Numbered from the stretch's first letter, positions 14,594 through 26,924 are shown. The stretch: 64,000 nt of DNA from Tubiluchus corallicola (GCA_030141605.1 JAQGDQ010000045.1:62001-126000); one strand, 5' to 3'. Made by a program: numbers and translations. The notes: generated by a model not told the origin, from the sequence alone.

Positions 14594-14662
14594 CTCGATT
14601 TGCCAATGAAACTGCATAAAAAATTTAATAAATTTTTTATGCAGTTTCATTGGCAAATCGAG
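14594..14662. repeat. perfect inverted repeat: 33-bp arms, 3-nt loop
   Basis: Bases 14594-14626 are the exact reverse complement of 14630-14662, with AAT between them. The arms begin CTCGATTTGCCAATG and end in an A6 tract. No mismatch is visible across 33 pairs, so the structure is recent or kept. It lies about 150 bp beyond the 3' end of the non-LTR element at 14810. It could be a foldback insertion, a replication-made palindrome or a hairpin RNA source. Confidence 0.95.
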
Positions 14663-14809
14663 CACTCATCTGCAAGGCCTCCTTCCTGTAAATATTCGAG
14701 GGATCCGCGTTTACCCTATATTCGGGAATGTATATACCCTTCTTCCCTCATTCAAGGAAATAGCACGAGTACTGGAATTTTGCTAACAAAAAGTTTTCCC
14801 GTTGGTTTG

Positions 14810-16905
14810 CAATTCAATTCAATAGATTTATTTCGCAATAAACAAATACTTATGCATTACAAGTATAATGATAATCAACTTTTGTTAATTTTGTTAACAC
14901 AAAATTAGGATATAACTCATGAATGCTGCGCTAGAGACCTAAGAAGCTAGCTTATATTAGGCCACCAGAATTAGTAACGAGAAAAATAACAACATATTAC
15001 TAATGGTTAGCGTGAGGTACAGTGGGTGTTAGCAGTATTTCATAATTACGATGTAAACTGATGGTCGGTACAGAGAAATGATAAGTGTTTTAACACATTC
15101 GCTAAGCATTTGTGGAGGAGGAAACACTTGAATAGACTATATGGAGGTGTGTATTGCAGAATATATATATACGGGTGGGAACTAATAACTATATTATTAT
15201 CCTAGAGGGAAGTTTTTGAAAATAGAAAACAACAAATCATAATTGAGTGATCAGCTATATGTTTCAAGTAAGAGTAATGTACATACTTTTTTGAATATGG
15301 ACAGCGCGTTGGCATTTTTTGCAGCTGGAGCAATTGAATTCCATATGTAAGGGCCATTGTATTTAATAGAAAATTTTCTAACATTTGTGTTGCACTGTAT
15401 GTAGTGATAGTTAAGTCTATATTATGTATTGTAATTAAGTATTTCTGCATTCAAACAAAAATAATCAGTAAATAAGGGTGGCAATAATTTACGAGAGAAT
15501 TTGTAGATGGAAATGGCGGTTTGGAACTTACTAGTGTCATAAATGTTTAGAAAGTTTAGTCTTTGGTATATGTGCTCCCCAAACAATGTTTGAATTATTA
15601 AGATATGGTAAAAAAGAATTATATAATAATATAAGTACTGATTTAAGCAATATGAGTCTAACTCTGTATATAATACCTATGGCTTTGGTGATTTTACTTT
15701 CAATAGATCTAAGATGTTCTTGCCAAGTTAGGTGTTCATCTATGATGATATCTAAGAACGTAGTATGTTTTACTTTATTTATTGGGACTTCATCGATTTG
15801 TACTGTAATATTACTAAGGATTCCTTTATTTTTATTCGTGAATACAATAAATTTAGTTTTTTCAATATTCAGTGACATTTGCTTTATTTGCTTTAAACGA
15901 GGTGGTGAGGTGTGGAAGTTCTTGGTTTACAGTATTTATCATTGATTCATAGTTTGAGTGACTATAGAATGAGTTAGTATCATCGGCAAGTAAATTGAAG
16001 TCTAGCAGAGTGGAGACATTATGGAGATCATTAATATCGAGAAGAAAAAGCAATGGACCTAAGACTGAGCCTTGAGGGACACCATAATTGATTTGCTTCA
16101 AAGAAGAAAATGTGTTATGTATTAGTACGGGCTGCTTTCTGTTGAGTAAATAACTTGTAAACCACTGTAAAAGCAGACTTCTGACACTACAATTGTTTAA
16201 TTTAGCTAAGGGTATTCTATGGTCAATAGTATCAAAGGCCTTAGATAAATCAACAAAGATACCAATTGTGAATTCATTATTGTCAATTGCATTTGATATT
16301 AGATCAAGAAGTTAAAGTAGAGCCATGTAAGTGGAGTGGTTTTGTCTAAAGCCTAGTTGTTTGTTGTATAATGTTGTTTTTTTATGAAGCTTAATAGTCT
16401 ATTATACATTAGTCTTTCAAGAATTTTGGAAAAACAGGGAAGAATTGAAATGGGTCTAGAATTTTGAAACTTGGATTTATCACTAGTTTTGAAAGATTGA
16501 TTAACATTAGCTATTTTCAGAGAGTCTGGGACTATACCTGTTGAAAATGACTTGTTGAACATATAAAGTAGAGGTTCAGCAATACAGTTGGAGCTTTTAA
16601 GGATAATTTGTGATACATCATCATACCCTGTACCTTATTTTTTAAATTATTGTCACATTAAGCAGCTCCGTTTTGTCAATTGGAAGCAACTGCATTGAAT
16701 TCCTACATGCGTTTGGTAAATATGAAAAATATGACGTATTTGTAGTGGGAATTTTGTCTGCTAGAGATGAGCCTACATTTACAAAATAGTTATTAAAGCC
16801 ATCGGATATTTCTTTGACAGTTGACAAACTGTTTGCTACCCAAGTCCAGTGATGCTTAACTTCGCTGCCAACCACATCATGCCATCGTAATTTGTCGAAC
16901 GCTTT
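14810..16905 (-). mobile_element. CR1/Jockey-type non-LTR retrotransposon, 5'-truncated and decayed
   Basis: On the - strand, broken frames together read as the reverse-transcriptase half of a non-LTR element. From upstream to downstream I see a linker with FNNYFVNVG (about 16.8 kb), RPISILPC of the RT fingers (about 16.47 kb), motif A as VDLSKAFDTIDH (about 16.23 kb), GVPQGSVLGPLLF (about 16.06 kb), motif C as LLADDTN (about 15.98 kb), and a C-terminal domain near 15.33 kb. The catalytic Asp positions of motifs A and C remain, but several stops and frame changes break the frame. No endonuclease lies upstream, so the 5' end is missing. The 3' end carries a short (TTGAA)n tail at 14810-14825, typical of CR1/L2-like elements. 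It is inactive, and clade placement is inferred. Confidence 0.9.
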
Positions 16906-17973
16906 CAAAGATTGAACTGTAGAATGCAGGCAACGGCAAATTATATTAACTAGAATCCATCTACGACTTTGGGTACAAATCTACTACAAAATTTTGGACA
17001 ATATTCATCATCACTCACAAGTTCGCAGATATTAATAAAAATATTATATCAATTTAAAAATCGGGCAAAGATGGCACGCTTCAAGACTAGACAATGATAT
17101 ATTGGTAAATACCAAGTGAAGTTCATCACACACGTATTATTAGTTACTATTTAATATTTATTGAGCGATATATTTGTACGATTACATAGTACAAACGTCA
17201 CTAGTGCTACGTTAAATCATTTATCCTTTGCTGACGGCTTTTGTGTTTTTGCTACTTGTATTCCACAACTTGAATACCTGGCATTACCTGCTCAACATAA
17301 GGGAAAAATTTTGCATTCGGATACGCTGTGTGTTACAACTCTGGTAAGAGCAAATGCTTATTATTGTGCTCTAAATGGTGTTGTGCACTGTAATTCTAAA
17401 TGGTGTTGCCTTTAAGACTGTTAATGACCAGAAAAATTTATGTCATATCTTAATCAGCATATTGCACGATGATCTTAACATTAAGCATCAATGTTTTTTT
17501 ATGTGCAAGAGCCAATATTATTAGGAGGTTTAATATCTGTTGAAATTAAGAGAAGGCTTTTTGTAGCACTTTGTAATAGTAATAGTTTGTAATAGTTTCT
17601 AGTTTAATAATGATAAAGGAACTAATGAAAGAATGCATATTACCTATAATAATGCCATTAGAGGTATGTTAGCTAGAATGTACCAAGGTTTTCCAGCATA
17701 CGAAAAAAAGATGTATTTAGTCTTAGAAGTAGGCTGTTTTTGATTAAAAATATTCTTATTAATAACTTGTTTTGCAATACTGATACAATTTTTAGATCGA
17801 ACATTTTCAGGTCGTGGCACGGAATCTTATAAACCCATTTTAACTAAAATTTTCTTGTAAACAAGATTCCTATATTGTCTGTAAACTAACGCTGTGCGTT
17901 TTTACTTGTGTCTTATTTTTACTTTTGTTATATGGCCTTTAAATGTCTGAAATAATAAATAATAATTACTTTT
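16906..17973. other. no gene recognised
   Basis: An 84-codon + strand frame at 17161-17415 has no recognisable domain or splice context. The rest is AT-rich. Nothing here continues the retrotransposon upstream. Confidence 0.45.
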
Positions 17974-18114
17974 TCATAACCTACGTTCAGCTGAGAATAT
18001 AAAATAAATCGAGACATCACCCTTCCTAAAACGCAGAACAGCTGGTAGATAAGAACACGTTTCAACTTTTAGTATTGGCCATGGTGCGTTGCTGCCACAG
18101 TGCAACTCTTCCAT
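17974..18114 (-). CDS. candidate short exon, unknown
   Basis: An ATG at 18114 on the - strand opens a 46-codon frame starting MEELHCGSNAPW. A possible donor (CTGAAC|GTAGGT) lies near its end, and short CpG-bearing sequence (GCCGCGCG) sits just upstream. It looks like a first exon with its promoter, but I know no matching protein and found no partner exon. Confidence 0.15.
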   Translation of the reverse strand: MEELHCGSNAPWPILKVETCSYLPAVLRFRKGDVSIYFIFSAERRL

Positions 18115-18165
18115 TTTTTCGATTCTTCCAATTAATATCATAATAATAACGCGCGGCACGAGCAA

Positions 18166-19920
18166 CTACGAAGAGGCGAAATTTAATTTTTCTATGCCTT
18201 TACTTATTTATGCACTTATGTACTGACACCTTTTATAATTATAAAGTCATATAATTATATATACCACAACCGACGCGGATATCACTTATTTGAGTGTATG
18301 ATATTATAATCTACAAAGTTATAAATTCCGTATGCTTGGGCTCAACTTTCTTCTTACTATATACTATACTTGACCTTATCAGCGACGCATAATATTAACA
18401 TGAACTTCCTTTCGCAATCTTAATTAAGTTCACATTCTACGTCCGTCTGTACCAGATGTGCGAACGAATTTAAACTGACATTGTAACTACAGTAATGGGC
18501 TAATAACAGGTAGGCCCACACTATAGACGTGGACAGTTTCTAAACAAAATATTTCAAATTTTACAATAATATGCCGAGAAACTGCCCTATTCCATCTATT
18601 CCATTTCTCTATTCCATCTTTTATTTTCTATCATTTTTATCTTATCTATTTAGAGGTAACTACAGCATCGAACTTGCGTATGTACTGTTCATGAAAGCAA
18701 CAACAACAGAAGTGAAATTAAAATTAGATCACACTACATGTGATGTGAAACAGCATTTCGCTTTTGTGACTGAATTAGTAAAATTCGGCAAATGCTCTTA
18801 TAAGATTCATATCTACATATTTCAGTTAACTCATGGTTCGGTATAGCCAGTTGCTTATATATATATGAACAGATTATTGTTGAAAGTACGTATTTTTGAA
18901 CAAGATACACAAAGGAACTTTTGATTGTGACCGAAGATCAGTTCATTTTAAAGCCTGTTTTTAATTTTTGAAAGCCTTCAATAAAATTTTTATGCAACTT
19001 TTATACAATTAGTGCAGTAAAAAGTTTTATTTCTAACTCAAAGAAATAAAGATTCATTGAAATAGTTTTATCTTCTCATTGTTGCTTACATGTGAACAGA
19101 CGATTGTATCGCAGGGAAACAAAAAAGCTACACTGTTGATACGATATATCATGTGAACAAACTCTAAGCTATTGAAATGTTGAAGCTTCTGTCAAAACAA
19201 TGCAGGCACAAAAAAAACAATATAAATGGCTGAACAGCAATTTCTATAACAGGTCAGACGCAAACGACATTTACATATTGACCACGAGCTCCAAATAATA
19301 CATTGAAAGAAACATCTTACTCAGATTGATCTTTCAGCCAATTATGCTAAAGTTTGCAACAGCAGTGAGAAGGAAACGTGTTGCTGCATGCTACTGCCCG
19401 TCAATTTTTGAAGCCACACACGCTAGGCACAGACAGCGTGACGGGGATAAGCTGAAGCCAGCTGCAGGTAGTTTACCTTCTTACCGATTACAGCTCCTTA
19501 TGTTGCGGTGCAGTACCACGAAGGATGATAAAACTTGCAAAACAACCAGAAAACGTGATGTAATCACGGAATTAATTTTATGTGATACTGTAAACTCTTG
19601 TACCTTTAAATGCCAGTATGGATCAATGAGAATTTCATAAAATGCTTAGCAATTACGTTGATAAGGGATGCGATAAATCTCAGTGATACAGCAAGAGACA
19701 TGTTGCTATCACTGATTGTACAAGCTACAAACATGATGTGAGTTGACATGAATGCAGAATACTTTCATTGAGCAACTTTAGTTTTTAGCCAGTTAACATA
19801 TTAAGTGCATTTGTATACTGTCACTCTGTCACATAATTACAAAATTCTTCTTTGATAAACAGCGCAAAAGTATACACCACACCCGTAGCCAAACCTTACG
19901 TACATATGTACAAACCTTAC
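18166..19920. other. no gene recognised
   Basis: A 104-codon + strand frame (19326-19640) is rich in Cys, Arg and Thr but resembles nothing I know and lacks splice context. The rest is plain AT-rich sequence. Confidence 0.4.
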
Positions 19921-20165
19921 GGTTATTTGGAGCCATAGGTCATTCAGACGCTAGGTGTTCTGGACACATACGTCATTTGGATACGAGGTAGATTGGACAC
20001 ACACATTAGTAGAACACATAAGCAGTTGAGACACTAGGTGTTTTGAGCACATGTGGCATTTGAACACATTAAGACAAACTCATTTATCTTACACAATTTT
20101 AGACAAGTAAGTCTTTTACGTACAGGTTATTAGGACAAGTAAGTAATTCAAGCATACATATGCCA
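19921..20165 (+). repeat. left minisatellite arm (GGACACATAGGTCATTT-type unit)
   Basis: At least eight diverged copies lie in 19921-20070, for example TGGACACATACGTCATTTGG near 19961. Weaker traces (AGGACAAGTAAG) run to about 20165. Copies differ at many positions, so the array is old. Confidence 0.7.
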
Positions 20166-20451
20166 TTTACATTAACGTATTTAGATATATTATTATTGCA
20201 GATTAAGGTGTTTATGTATTAATTACGATAAAACGACGAACATTGGGACTTTTCCTAGAAGATTTTTCTTTACAAGTAATTATTAAAATGGGCAATAAGA
20301 AATTTCTTAAGTACATACAGTTTGTCATGTGAAAAGAATTTACCTTACTAACCGCTTCCGTGAACTGGTCAATCCGCAATCATCAATCGATTATAATACA
20401 GTAAACCACTCATTTCGATATTTCTGGAATGAATGCCCTCATATCACTTAA

Positions 20452-20685
20452 GTGTGCGTGAAAGGATCAAAGTCAGGCAACACTTGTCGTAACTCTAGCA
20501 CTGTTTTACAGGTTATGTTGCTTTGTAATTCTTATGGAGTAAATAGTTTCAGTGAACGAAGAAGCTTCAGTGCTTTATTGTTCAAATTATTAAACATAGT
20601 CAGCCATGACATGACTACATTCAGTAGAAATGTGAATCCGGCAAAAAATTGCACAGATTTAGTTAAACATTTAGTTAAAAAATAA
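20452..20685 (+). other. 77-codon open frame in the foldback spacer, probably chance
   Basis: This frame lies between the two inverted arms. It shows no transposase motif and no recognisable domain. A - strand frame of 64 codons overlaps it. The spacer therefore does not encode a visible mobility protein, and the element would be non-autonomous. Confidence 0.15.
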
Positions 20686-20737
20686 AATAGCATTAAGGTA
20701 TCTCCAATGAGAATTTCCAATAGCAAAAAATGAGCTA

Positions 20738-21027
20738 CGCATGTCTAAATGCCTACTTTAGAAGTGTCCAATTTTTGTGCAAAATGCGTATGTGTCCAAA
20801 TGACTATGTGTCGAAATCGTCGTGTGCTAAAAATGACTTGTGTCCAAATAGCCTTGTGGCCTAAATTACCTACGTGTCCAAATATCTTGTATCCAAAGGG
20901 TGCCTATGTGTCCAAAGGAATCTATGTTTAAATTACCTATGTGTTTAAATGACCTATGCGGTCAAAATGCCTTGTGTGCAAATTACCTATGCGTCCAAGA
21001 GCAAATTATCTTGTGTCCAAAAGTTAG
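20738..21027 (-). repeat. right minisatellite arm, inverse of the left arm
   Basis: About fourteen diverged units of TATGTGTCCAAATGACC type run from about 20738 to 21027. Clear copies lie at 20789-20804, 20872-20884 and 20905-20918. The arm is longer and better kept than the left one. Confidence 0.75.
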
Positions 21028-21120
21028 GTGGCGACGCATCCCGTGTCACAATGTCTGTGTTGAAATGTCTGCACACCATTTTTTAAAAATATTAGTAACG
21101 TATTTTCAAGGCAATGAGAG

Positions 21121-21284
21121 CTTTAGACAACAGGTGAACCTCTTAAATAATAAAAACAATAGACAAGCTAACTTTGGATAGCAGGTGACTTCTTAAATAA
21201 TAAAAATAATGGGCAAAGTGCTTTGGATAACAGGTGACCTCTTAAATAATAAAAACAATGGACAAACTAGCTTCGGAGAAACTG
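21121..21284. repeat. tandem repeat, about 50 bp x 3.3
   Basis: Units start at 21121, 21172, 21221 and 21271 (51, 49 and 50 bp, then a partial). All contain CTTAAATAATAAAAA and CAGGTGA. The array starts about 90 bp beyond the foldback right arm, and no 17-bp unit is visible in it. Confidence 0.9.
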
Positions 21285-21499
21285 TGTTAAACTTAACCAG
21301 CAATTCAATAGCAAATTTGGAAGAAACTATAAATTTGTCCCAAATTTCCTTGTGCAAAAGGTGGCCAGTAAAGCCTTACACTTATAGGCAAATACTTTCT
21401 AAGTTTTCAAACGAACTGCTGGATGAATGTCTTCAATGGTTTCAACAGCTACATAGATATCTAAATAATCAATGTGTGCATTCAATTCTACACCTGAAA

Positions 21500-22250
21500 A
21501 GGTGTCAGTGAAAAGATTAGCGAGCCAGCAGCCCATTGGGGTGTCTACCTAGTTCCTAGCTGCGCGCCAAGAACCTTAGCAATAGGTTGGAACAACTGCT
21601 ACACTCCTTGACACAGAACGAGGTGAATCATGGCTCGAAAAACGCCGTGCACATGGGTGTGGACGAGAGACGGCGATACGCGGCTAAAGAGCCACAGGAA
21701 GGTCTTTCCGATGGGGATGGTCTCGTTTCCGTACAGCTGCCTACTTTAGATTGCAATCCCACTCTCACATTACTGCACGCGTAGGATGATAGTGCACCAG
21801 AGGGGCGCAATCCAGACGGCAATGAAAGCTAGCACCCCTAGCACAAGACGCATTATTACAGCGCACGCACACTAAACGCCAGAACGATAATCGGGGGTAA
21901 CTGGACAAATCCGTATTCTGGTTCACTCCGCCAAGACCAAGCAGGTCTGAGTCGGGAGATCACGATCGACGCGCCACGATAACTCCTGGTGACGCCCTGC
22001 GCACGCCATTGCTGAAGCTGGCTGCAGATGTGGCTGACGGAATGCTGGCACGTGCCTGACCTTTAGCAGATGTGACCCGAGCTCGAAGCTATGAAACCAT
22101 ACACCAAAGGCTTCACTTCCTGGCTGCCGGACAGCTGGCCTGACGTAGTCAATCAATCAATCGCACTTCATCAGGCACGCGCTTTCTGACATTTATAATG
22201 CAGGGGAGCTATGGAGCAGAGCAACAGATTAGCCTCTTCCGGTCGAGGGT
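21500..22250. other. GC-rich island with overlapping short frames, unidentified
   Basis: G+C rises to about half, against about a third around it, and CpG is frequent. Overlapping frames of 65-77 codons occur on both strands (21587-21784 +, 21628-21822 -, 21923-22156 -), as GC-rich DNA lacking stop codons will produce. None matches a family I know. Possible readings are an LTR or untranslated part of an unrecognised mobile element, an exon of a lineage-specific gene, or inserted foreign DNA. The composition change is seen directly; identity is unknown. Confidence 0.5.
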
Positions 22251-25200
22251 CAGGCATCATTAATTAAGCAACCATATAGTTATTAGACGACGCAAATCAG
22301 CATTTTGAAAAAAAGCTTATCCTGTATGGAAAGAGTCGGTATAAAAGCTATCTACATGAGATTGTGACATTGTGTTGTTAGTTATGCAGCTGTAGATGAT
22401 TAATAATGATTTTACGCTTAGTCAAGTGACGATTGGTGACTAAAGGGACATTCCTGCAAAATATGTAACAAAACTAAAGCATTAATCATCAATAAACTAC
22501 TGCCTGTTTTTGTTACTTACTAAGCATGTGTGAAACACGGGCAATGCAGAAGCTTTGAGTTCGAGTCTCGAAGAGGAAAATAAATTTTGCACCGTCCTAT
22601 TTTACTTACTCGCATGCATTGTTAAGATTTCAAATAGAGTAGAACCTAGAGATATGCAAAATACACAGCAGAAATAGCCAAAAAAAACTACGCAATGGCA
22701 GATGCACAGATTTGTTGTGCGTAAATTGCTTATAATATGCGACAACCAGCTCACACTAGTGGTTTTATCTCTTTTTAGACTTTATTTCTGTGACGCTTGG
22801 ACTCACATCATTTCGTGACAATGTCACAATCAAATACAGAAAAGATACAGTAGCAGGTGCTAAAAACATTACATCAATGAAATCAACTCTTCCAACTTTC
22901 TCCAGAATTGCTACTCTCTGAACGTCTCTGTTAATACATATACAGTGTAATCGACTTCTACGCCATTTCATTTCAGTACGCACAGAAGCACTTTTATACA
23001 CGTAGAAATATTACAATAGTTGCAAGCATGTTATTACTAATTTATGACCACAAAAAAGTAGTAAGTATAAAACAGAATGTAATTTAAACATACATTAGCT
23101 AGATTTGTTGAAATGGAAGTTCATATGGATGCTTTCACATACCTATGTATGCATGGTATAATCATTCTTCGCGACTCTTTCTTAAAAAGTTGGTTTTCTA
23201 ATACGTAATTTAAAGCTGTTAATCTTAAAACCATCTAAATTTAAAAAAAATGCACGTAAGGCCTCATTATTAGGAATTGTCGAATCTCAACTCTCAGAAT
23301 TGCAAGACAGCATTTCCAACCCCATAAATGCATCGTGATTAATGTAAAAGGGAAAACATTGGGTTTTTATATCTATCCTTCATATCTATTGTCATTACTG
23401 TCTCCATAACTCATACATAAATTAATAGCTACCTTGAGAAAAATTGAAACTAAAAGCAGTACATGAAATCCTACATGTGGGTGCAGGATGCTCTCCACTT
23501 ATCCAATTTTACAACCACGCACCCCAGATTCACCTTATCTATGCACTGGAAGCTCAGGAAACGTACTATATCGATGTACAACCTCATTTTATGATACAAG
23601 ATTGTTATTATGCAAAACACATGCAGCGTAAAACTTCTGCGCGTGTGCACTCACGCCCACGCGCCTAGTGCTATATTTAGAACGGGTACCACTTCACAAT
23701 ATTACAACACTATACACTAACACGAGCCAAATAGTGTATATATATATATATATATTACGCAGCTAACTACAAATACCAGCAGCACCTGATGATTGTACGT
23801 ACCTTTCAGGTAGGACGCCTGCACATGGTTAACTGACACGTGGAAAAATTTGGCAAAATTAACGAGCGCCAGACCTGCTCACAAGTATATACGTACAAGC
23901 GCCAGTATGGGGTCTAGACAGTGAACCTGGTTAGCTAACCACTGCCAGTCTGTACGTCGTGTCAGCCCTAATTAAAATACCACAACAAATTTTTACAAGT
24001 CTGACTCCTGGAAACTGGTGGTTGCGCACTTTCCCAGGGTTCTTCAGTTACCCAACGCTCGAAGCCATTTATAATTGTAAACACCACCTAATATATGACA
24101 CGCTTCATAAAGTTGTTTTTATAGATGCCAAGTAGATGAACGATAAAGTTCTAGTACGTCGAACACGTGGCCGCGGCCGTATCATGCACAAGCTTCTCTA
24201 CGCTCAAGGCCACCGATTTTTCTGGTACCAGAAGGGTGTAAAAGGGCGACTCATCGTGGAACGTAACACACCACAAATAGTTTGGCGAAATAAAATTTCT
24301 GAAATTGACAAATGAACTTGTCCAACTTTAAAGATTATGCAAGGTGGAAGATAAAAAGGTAAAAAAAATAACGATCAGTCTACAAATATGGCAGACTCAG
24401 ATGCAGGGCTTCAACTTTATTACTTTAACATGTTTTTGTGAGATCACAAACTTTTTATTAGGCGGAGTATAGCACTGCGCCTACTGAATGAATTTCAGAC
24501 AAGAATATCATAACTCACAGGCTCTCACTGAATGACTAAGACGAAAAGTGATCCGTGGAGAGCGTGGGAGATTTTTTTATTAACCAAAGGACGCGCCCAG
24601 AAGGCTGCTAGGAATTCATACACAGGCTTCCTTTGATTCACCCGTGCGCGCGTCTCATATGTTGAACATTTTTTAAATAGATTAGAGGGTTCAAGTAATT
24701 CACGAGATCTGGTTCATTCGTTGTTAGTTAATGGTGGTTCGTTCGTTCATCACTGCAACCAACCATTTGCATGACCAGATTTTTATTTTCTTTTAACAGG
24801 CGTTTTTTCTAGCTTTTATAAAGTGTTACTTTTTTTAAAGAAAAATATTCTTCTAAAAGTTATAGTATCAACATGAAAATTCAATGCATCAATAAAACAA
24901 GTAAATAGTTATCATCATCATTTAAAACAATATGATTATAATGGGCAATTAAGCACGGTGACCATAATATATTCATATATTTCAAAAATATTAATTGTGC
25001 GTCTAACGTTCATTATTCAGTTATACTCATTCGTATTGATTATGTTCGGTCAATGAACAGACTGACAGATTGAGTGACTTAGCAAATGAGTGACTGAATA
25101 TCTAAACAACCGACTAATTAATTAACAGTCATTACTAACTGACCTAGATTCTTTACAAGCTTGACCATACTTGAATTTACTAAACATGAAATACTACCAT

Positions 25201-26084
25201 TACAAGAGAAGAAAAAAGAATGTTAAAAAAACTGGAGAACTCAGAAAGATATATAACAGAAACGAAAAATGCTTAAATTAAATTTACAAAAAAAAACAGA
25301 ATGAATTCAAAATCCGTGCACTGACGACGTAAAAACTTCAATCAAGAACTTCTGGCCGTTCCACAAATTCAGTTCATCATCAATTCGATAATTAATTCTT
25401 ATGCAGCTCACTACACCGCCAGCCAATATGAAGCATTAAATGTCGATTCTATGGACGGTCAGCGAACACAACAACAACTACCAACCAATGCTACCTTGTT
25501 GTGGTGGGATCAGAATGTAGCTCATTAGGATAATCCTTAAGATAAAAAACCAAGCTGGCAGTGATGTGCACATTCCTTCAACGAGAAAAATAACATGGCA
25601 GCATGGCAGAGGTAGCATGGCAGATTAAAATTCCCAGAAGCAGTATTACCAGCAGGCAAACATCCATTTACAAGCGAGGCCTAGTGGTACTTAAGTTTGC
25701 ACATGCAATGTCGTTTGACTATATTTACAGACACCAAGTGAACATGGTGACGACCTATCGATGGTATTGGTACGAAAATACGGTAAAGAAGATATGCCTG
25801 AAAGAACCGGTAGCTGGTAACTACTCACACACATCCTAAACCCTCACCCCGGAATCTTGGAATCAAATCACCAAAAAATATTATTTTAAACTATTCATGC
25901 CCCGTGCTCATTTCTCCAATAGCAGCGAGCGTTTTTTCTCGTCTGCAAACTGCCGAGATCAGAAGTTAAATTTAAAAATAGCTGGTTTTTATCTCTGCCG
26001 TTGCATATTATTGCAGGCACGAGTATAAGTGGAGGACGCGTGCGGGGTCGTCCGTGCGCTGCTTTATGGTAGTCCAATTTTTCT
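22251..26084. other. no confirmed gene; tRNA-like B box, TA run and a small ORF
   Basis: Near 22554-22570 GAGTTCGAGTCTC matches a pol III B box within a stem-like TTGAG/CTCGA context, without a credible A box. It is perhaps a relic of a tRNA-derived SINE. A pure TA run lies at 23737-23755. At 24136-24315 a 59-codon + strand frame is rich in Arg and aromatic residues and sits in locally GC-rich DNA; I do not recognise it. A 78-codon + frame at 25603-25839 is likewise anonymous. Confidence 0.4.
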
Positions 26085-26153
26085 ATGTCAGATCGCAGCT
26101 GCCGAATGCAGGAGCTGAAATCTGTCTGTGTTATGTGTGAGAAAGTGTTGCAA
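26085..26153 (+). CDS. candidate first exon with CxxC, unknown gene
   Basis: An ATG at 26085 opens 23 codons ending CVMCEKVLQ at a donor (TTGCAA|GTGAGC), phase 0. The DNA just upstream is CpG-bearing, which suits a promoter. A CTAGAGGGCGCT word follows at 26183-26194. Without a proven second exon this remains a guess. Confidence 0.2.
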
Positions 26154-26182
26154 GTGAGCCATCAGTCAGTAAACCATCTCGT

Positions 26183-26198
26183 CTAGAGGGCGCTGCAG
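26183..26198 (+). promoter_or_regulatory. CTCF-like motif, forward
   Basis: CTAGAGGGC followed by GCTGCAG fits the CYAGRKGGC core of the CTCF motif known from bilaterians. A near copy in the opposite orientation lies at 36076-36090. Binding is inferred from the word alone. Confidence 0.25.
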
Positions 26199-26924
26199 GT
26201 CAGTTGCAGTAGTTAAAATGCGCGTGGGTGTGCGTAGATGTGCGTGTGTATGTGAGGATTTCTTTTGCCTAAAACTCTATTGATGTAGCGCTCTTGTGCA
26301 TGCATATTTGACTCCAATATCCTTATGATATGATGTAAATTTCTTAAAATATACTGGGTTGTATACTTTCCTATTAATCACGGTGAATGTCTTCACGTGG
26401 TTAAACCCAAAACATTCATTTTAATGAAAAAGAACAATAACAAGCCTAGTTTTGAGGTTCATGGGATTTTGTAGTCTCTGTGGCTTCTGGCGTGTTTGCT
26501 TTGCAATTATTTTCCGGCGCGTATAACAGTTTGAGAGCAGTCATATGCATAACGGTCACAGTGGCTTATTCTGCAGTGGTACGTGACTGGGAATCGGGTA
26601 ATTAAAATAATAGCTTTACTTTTAACAACCGCTGTAATTTTAGTGCCACTCTCATAAAAAACTTGCGTTACAACAGTTGCGCGACAATATATATGCACAA
26701 CGACATAATTACGTGACGTCACCTTAAGTCAACCATATAACATAACTTCTCACCTAATTGCATGCATAAAAATCTAAAGATTTAATAAGGGTCAAGGTTG
26801 GCAAGGACAACACAGGCTAAAACGCATCAAAAATGACTGAAAACCATCAAATGATTAAGGCTTTAAAAATACCATGCACTTCTGTCATTTAAACCAACAT
26901 AAAATGAACTAATTAAGCGGCTAT

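Larger units (their letters stand above)
19921..21027. mobile_element. foldback-like element with minisatellite inverted arms
   Basis: Two degenerate arrays of a roughly 17-bp unit face each other. The left array (19921-20165) carries the unit as GTCATTTGGACACATAG. The right array (20738-21027) carries its reverse complement, TATGTGTCCAAATGACC. The best pair, 19972-19984 and 20789-20804, matches in 12 of 13 compared positions. About 570 bp of unrelated AT-rich DNA separates the arms. Long inverted repeats made of short tandem repeats are the mark of Drosophila FB and sea urchin TU foldback elements. Unit sequence, period and orientation are seen directly; membership of that class is inferred. 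I could not fix the outer ends or a target duplication. Confidence 0.6.

Noticed and set aside
24136-24315. 59-codon Arg-rich frame as a small protein gene
   Set aside because: Composition is suggestive, but there is no family match, no splice context and no start-site signal, so I kept it only as a note in the region entry.
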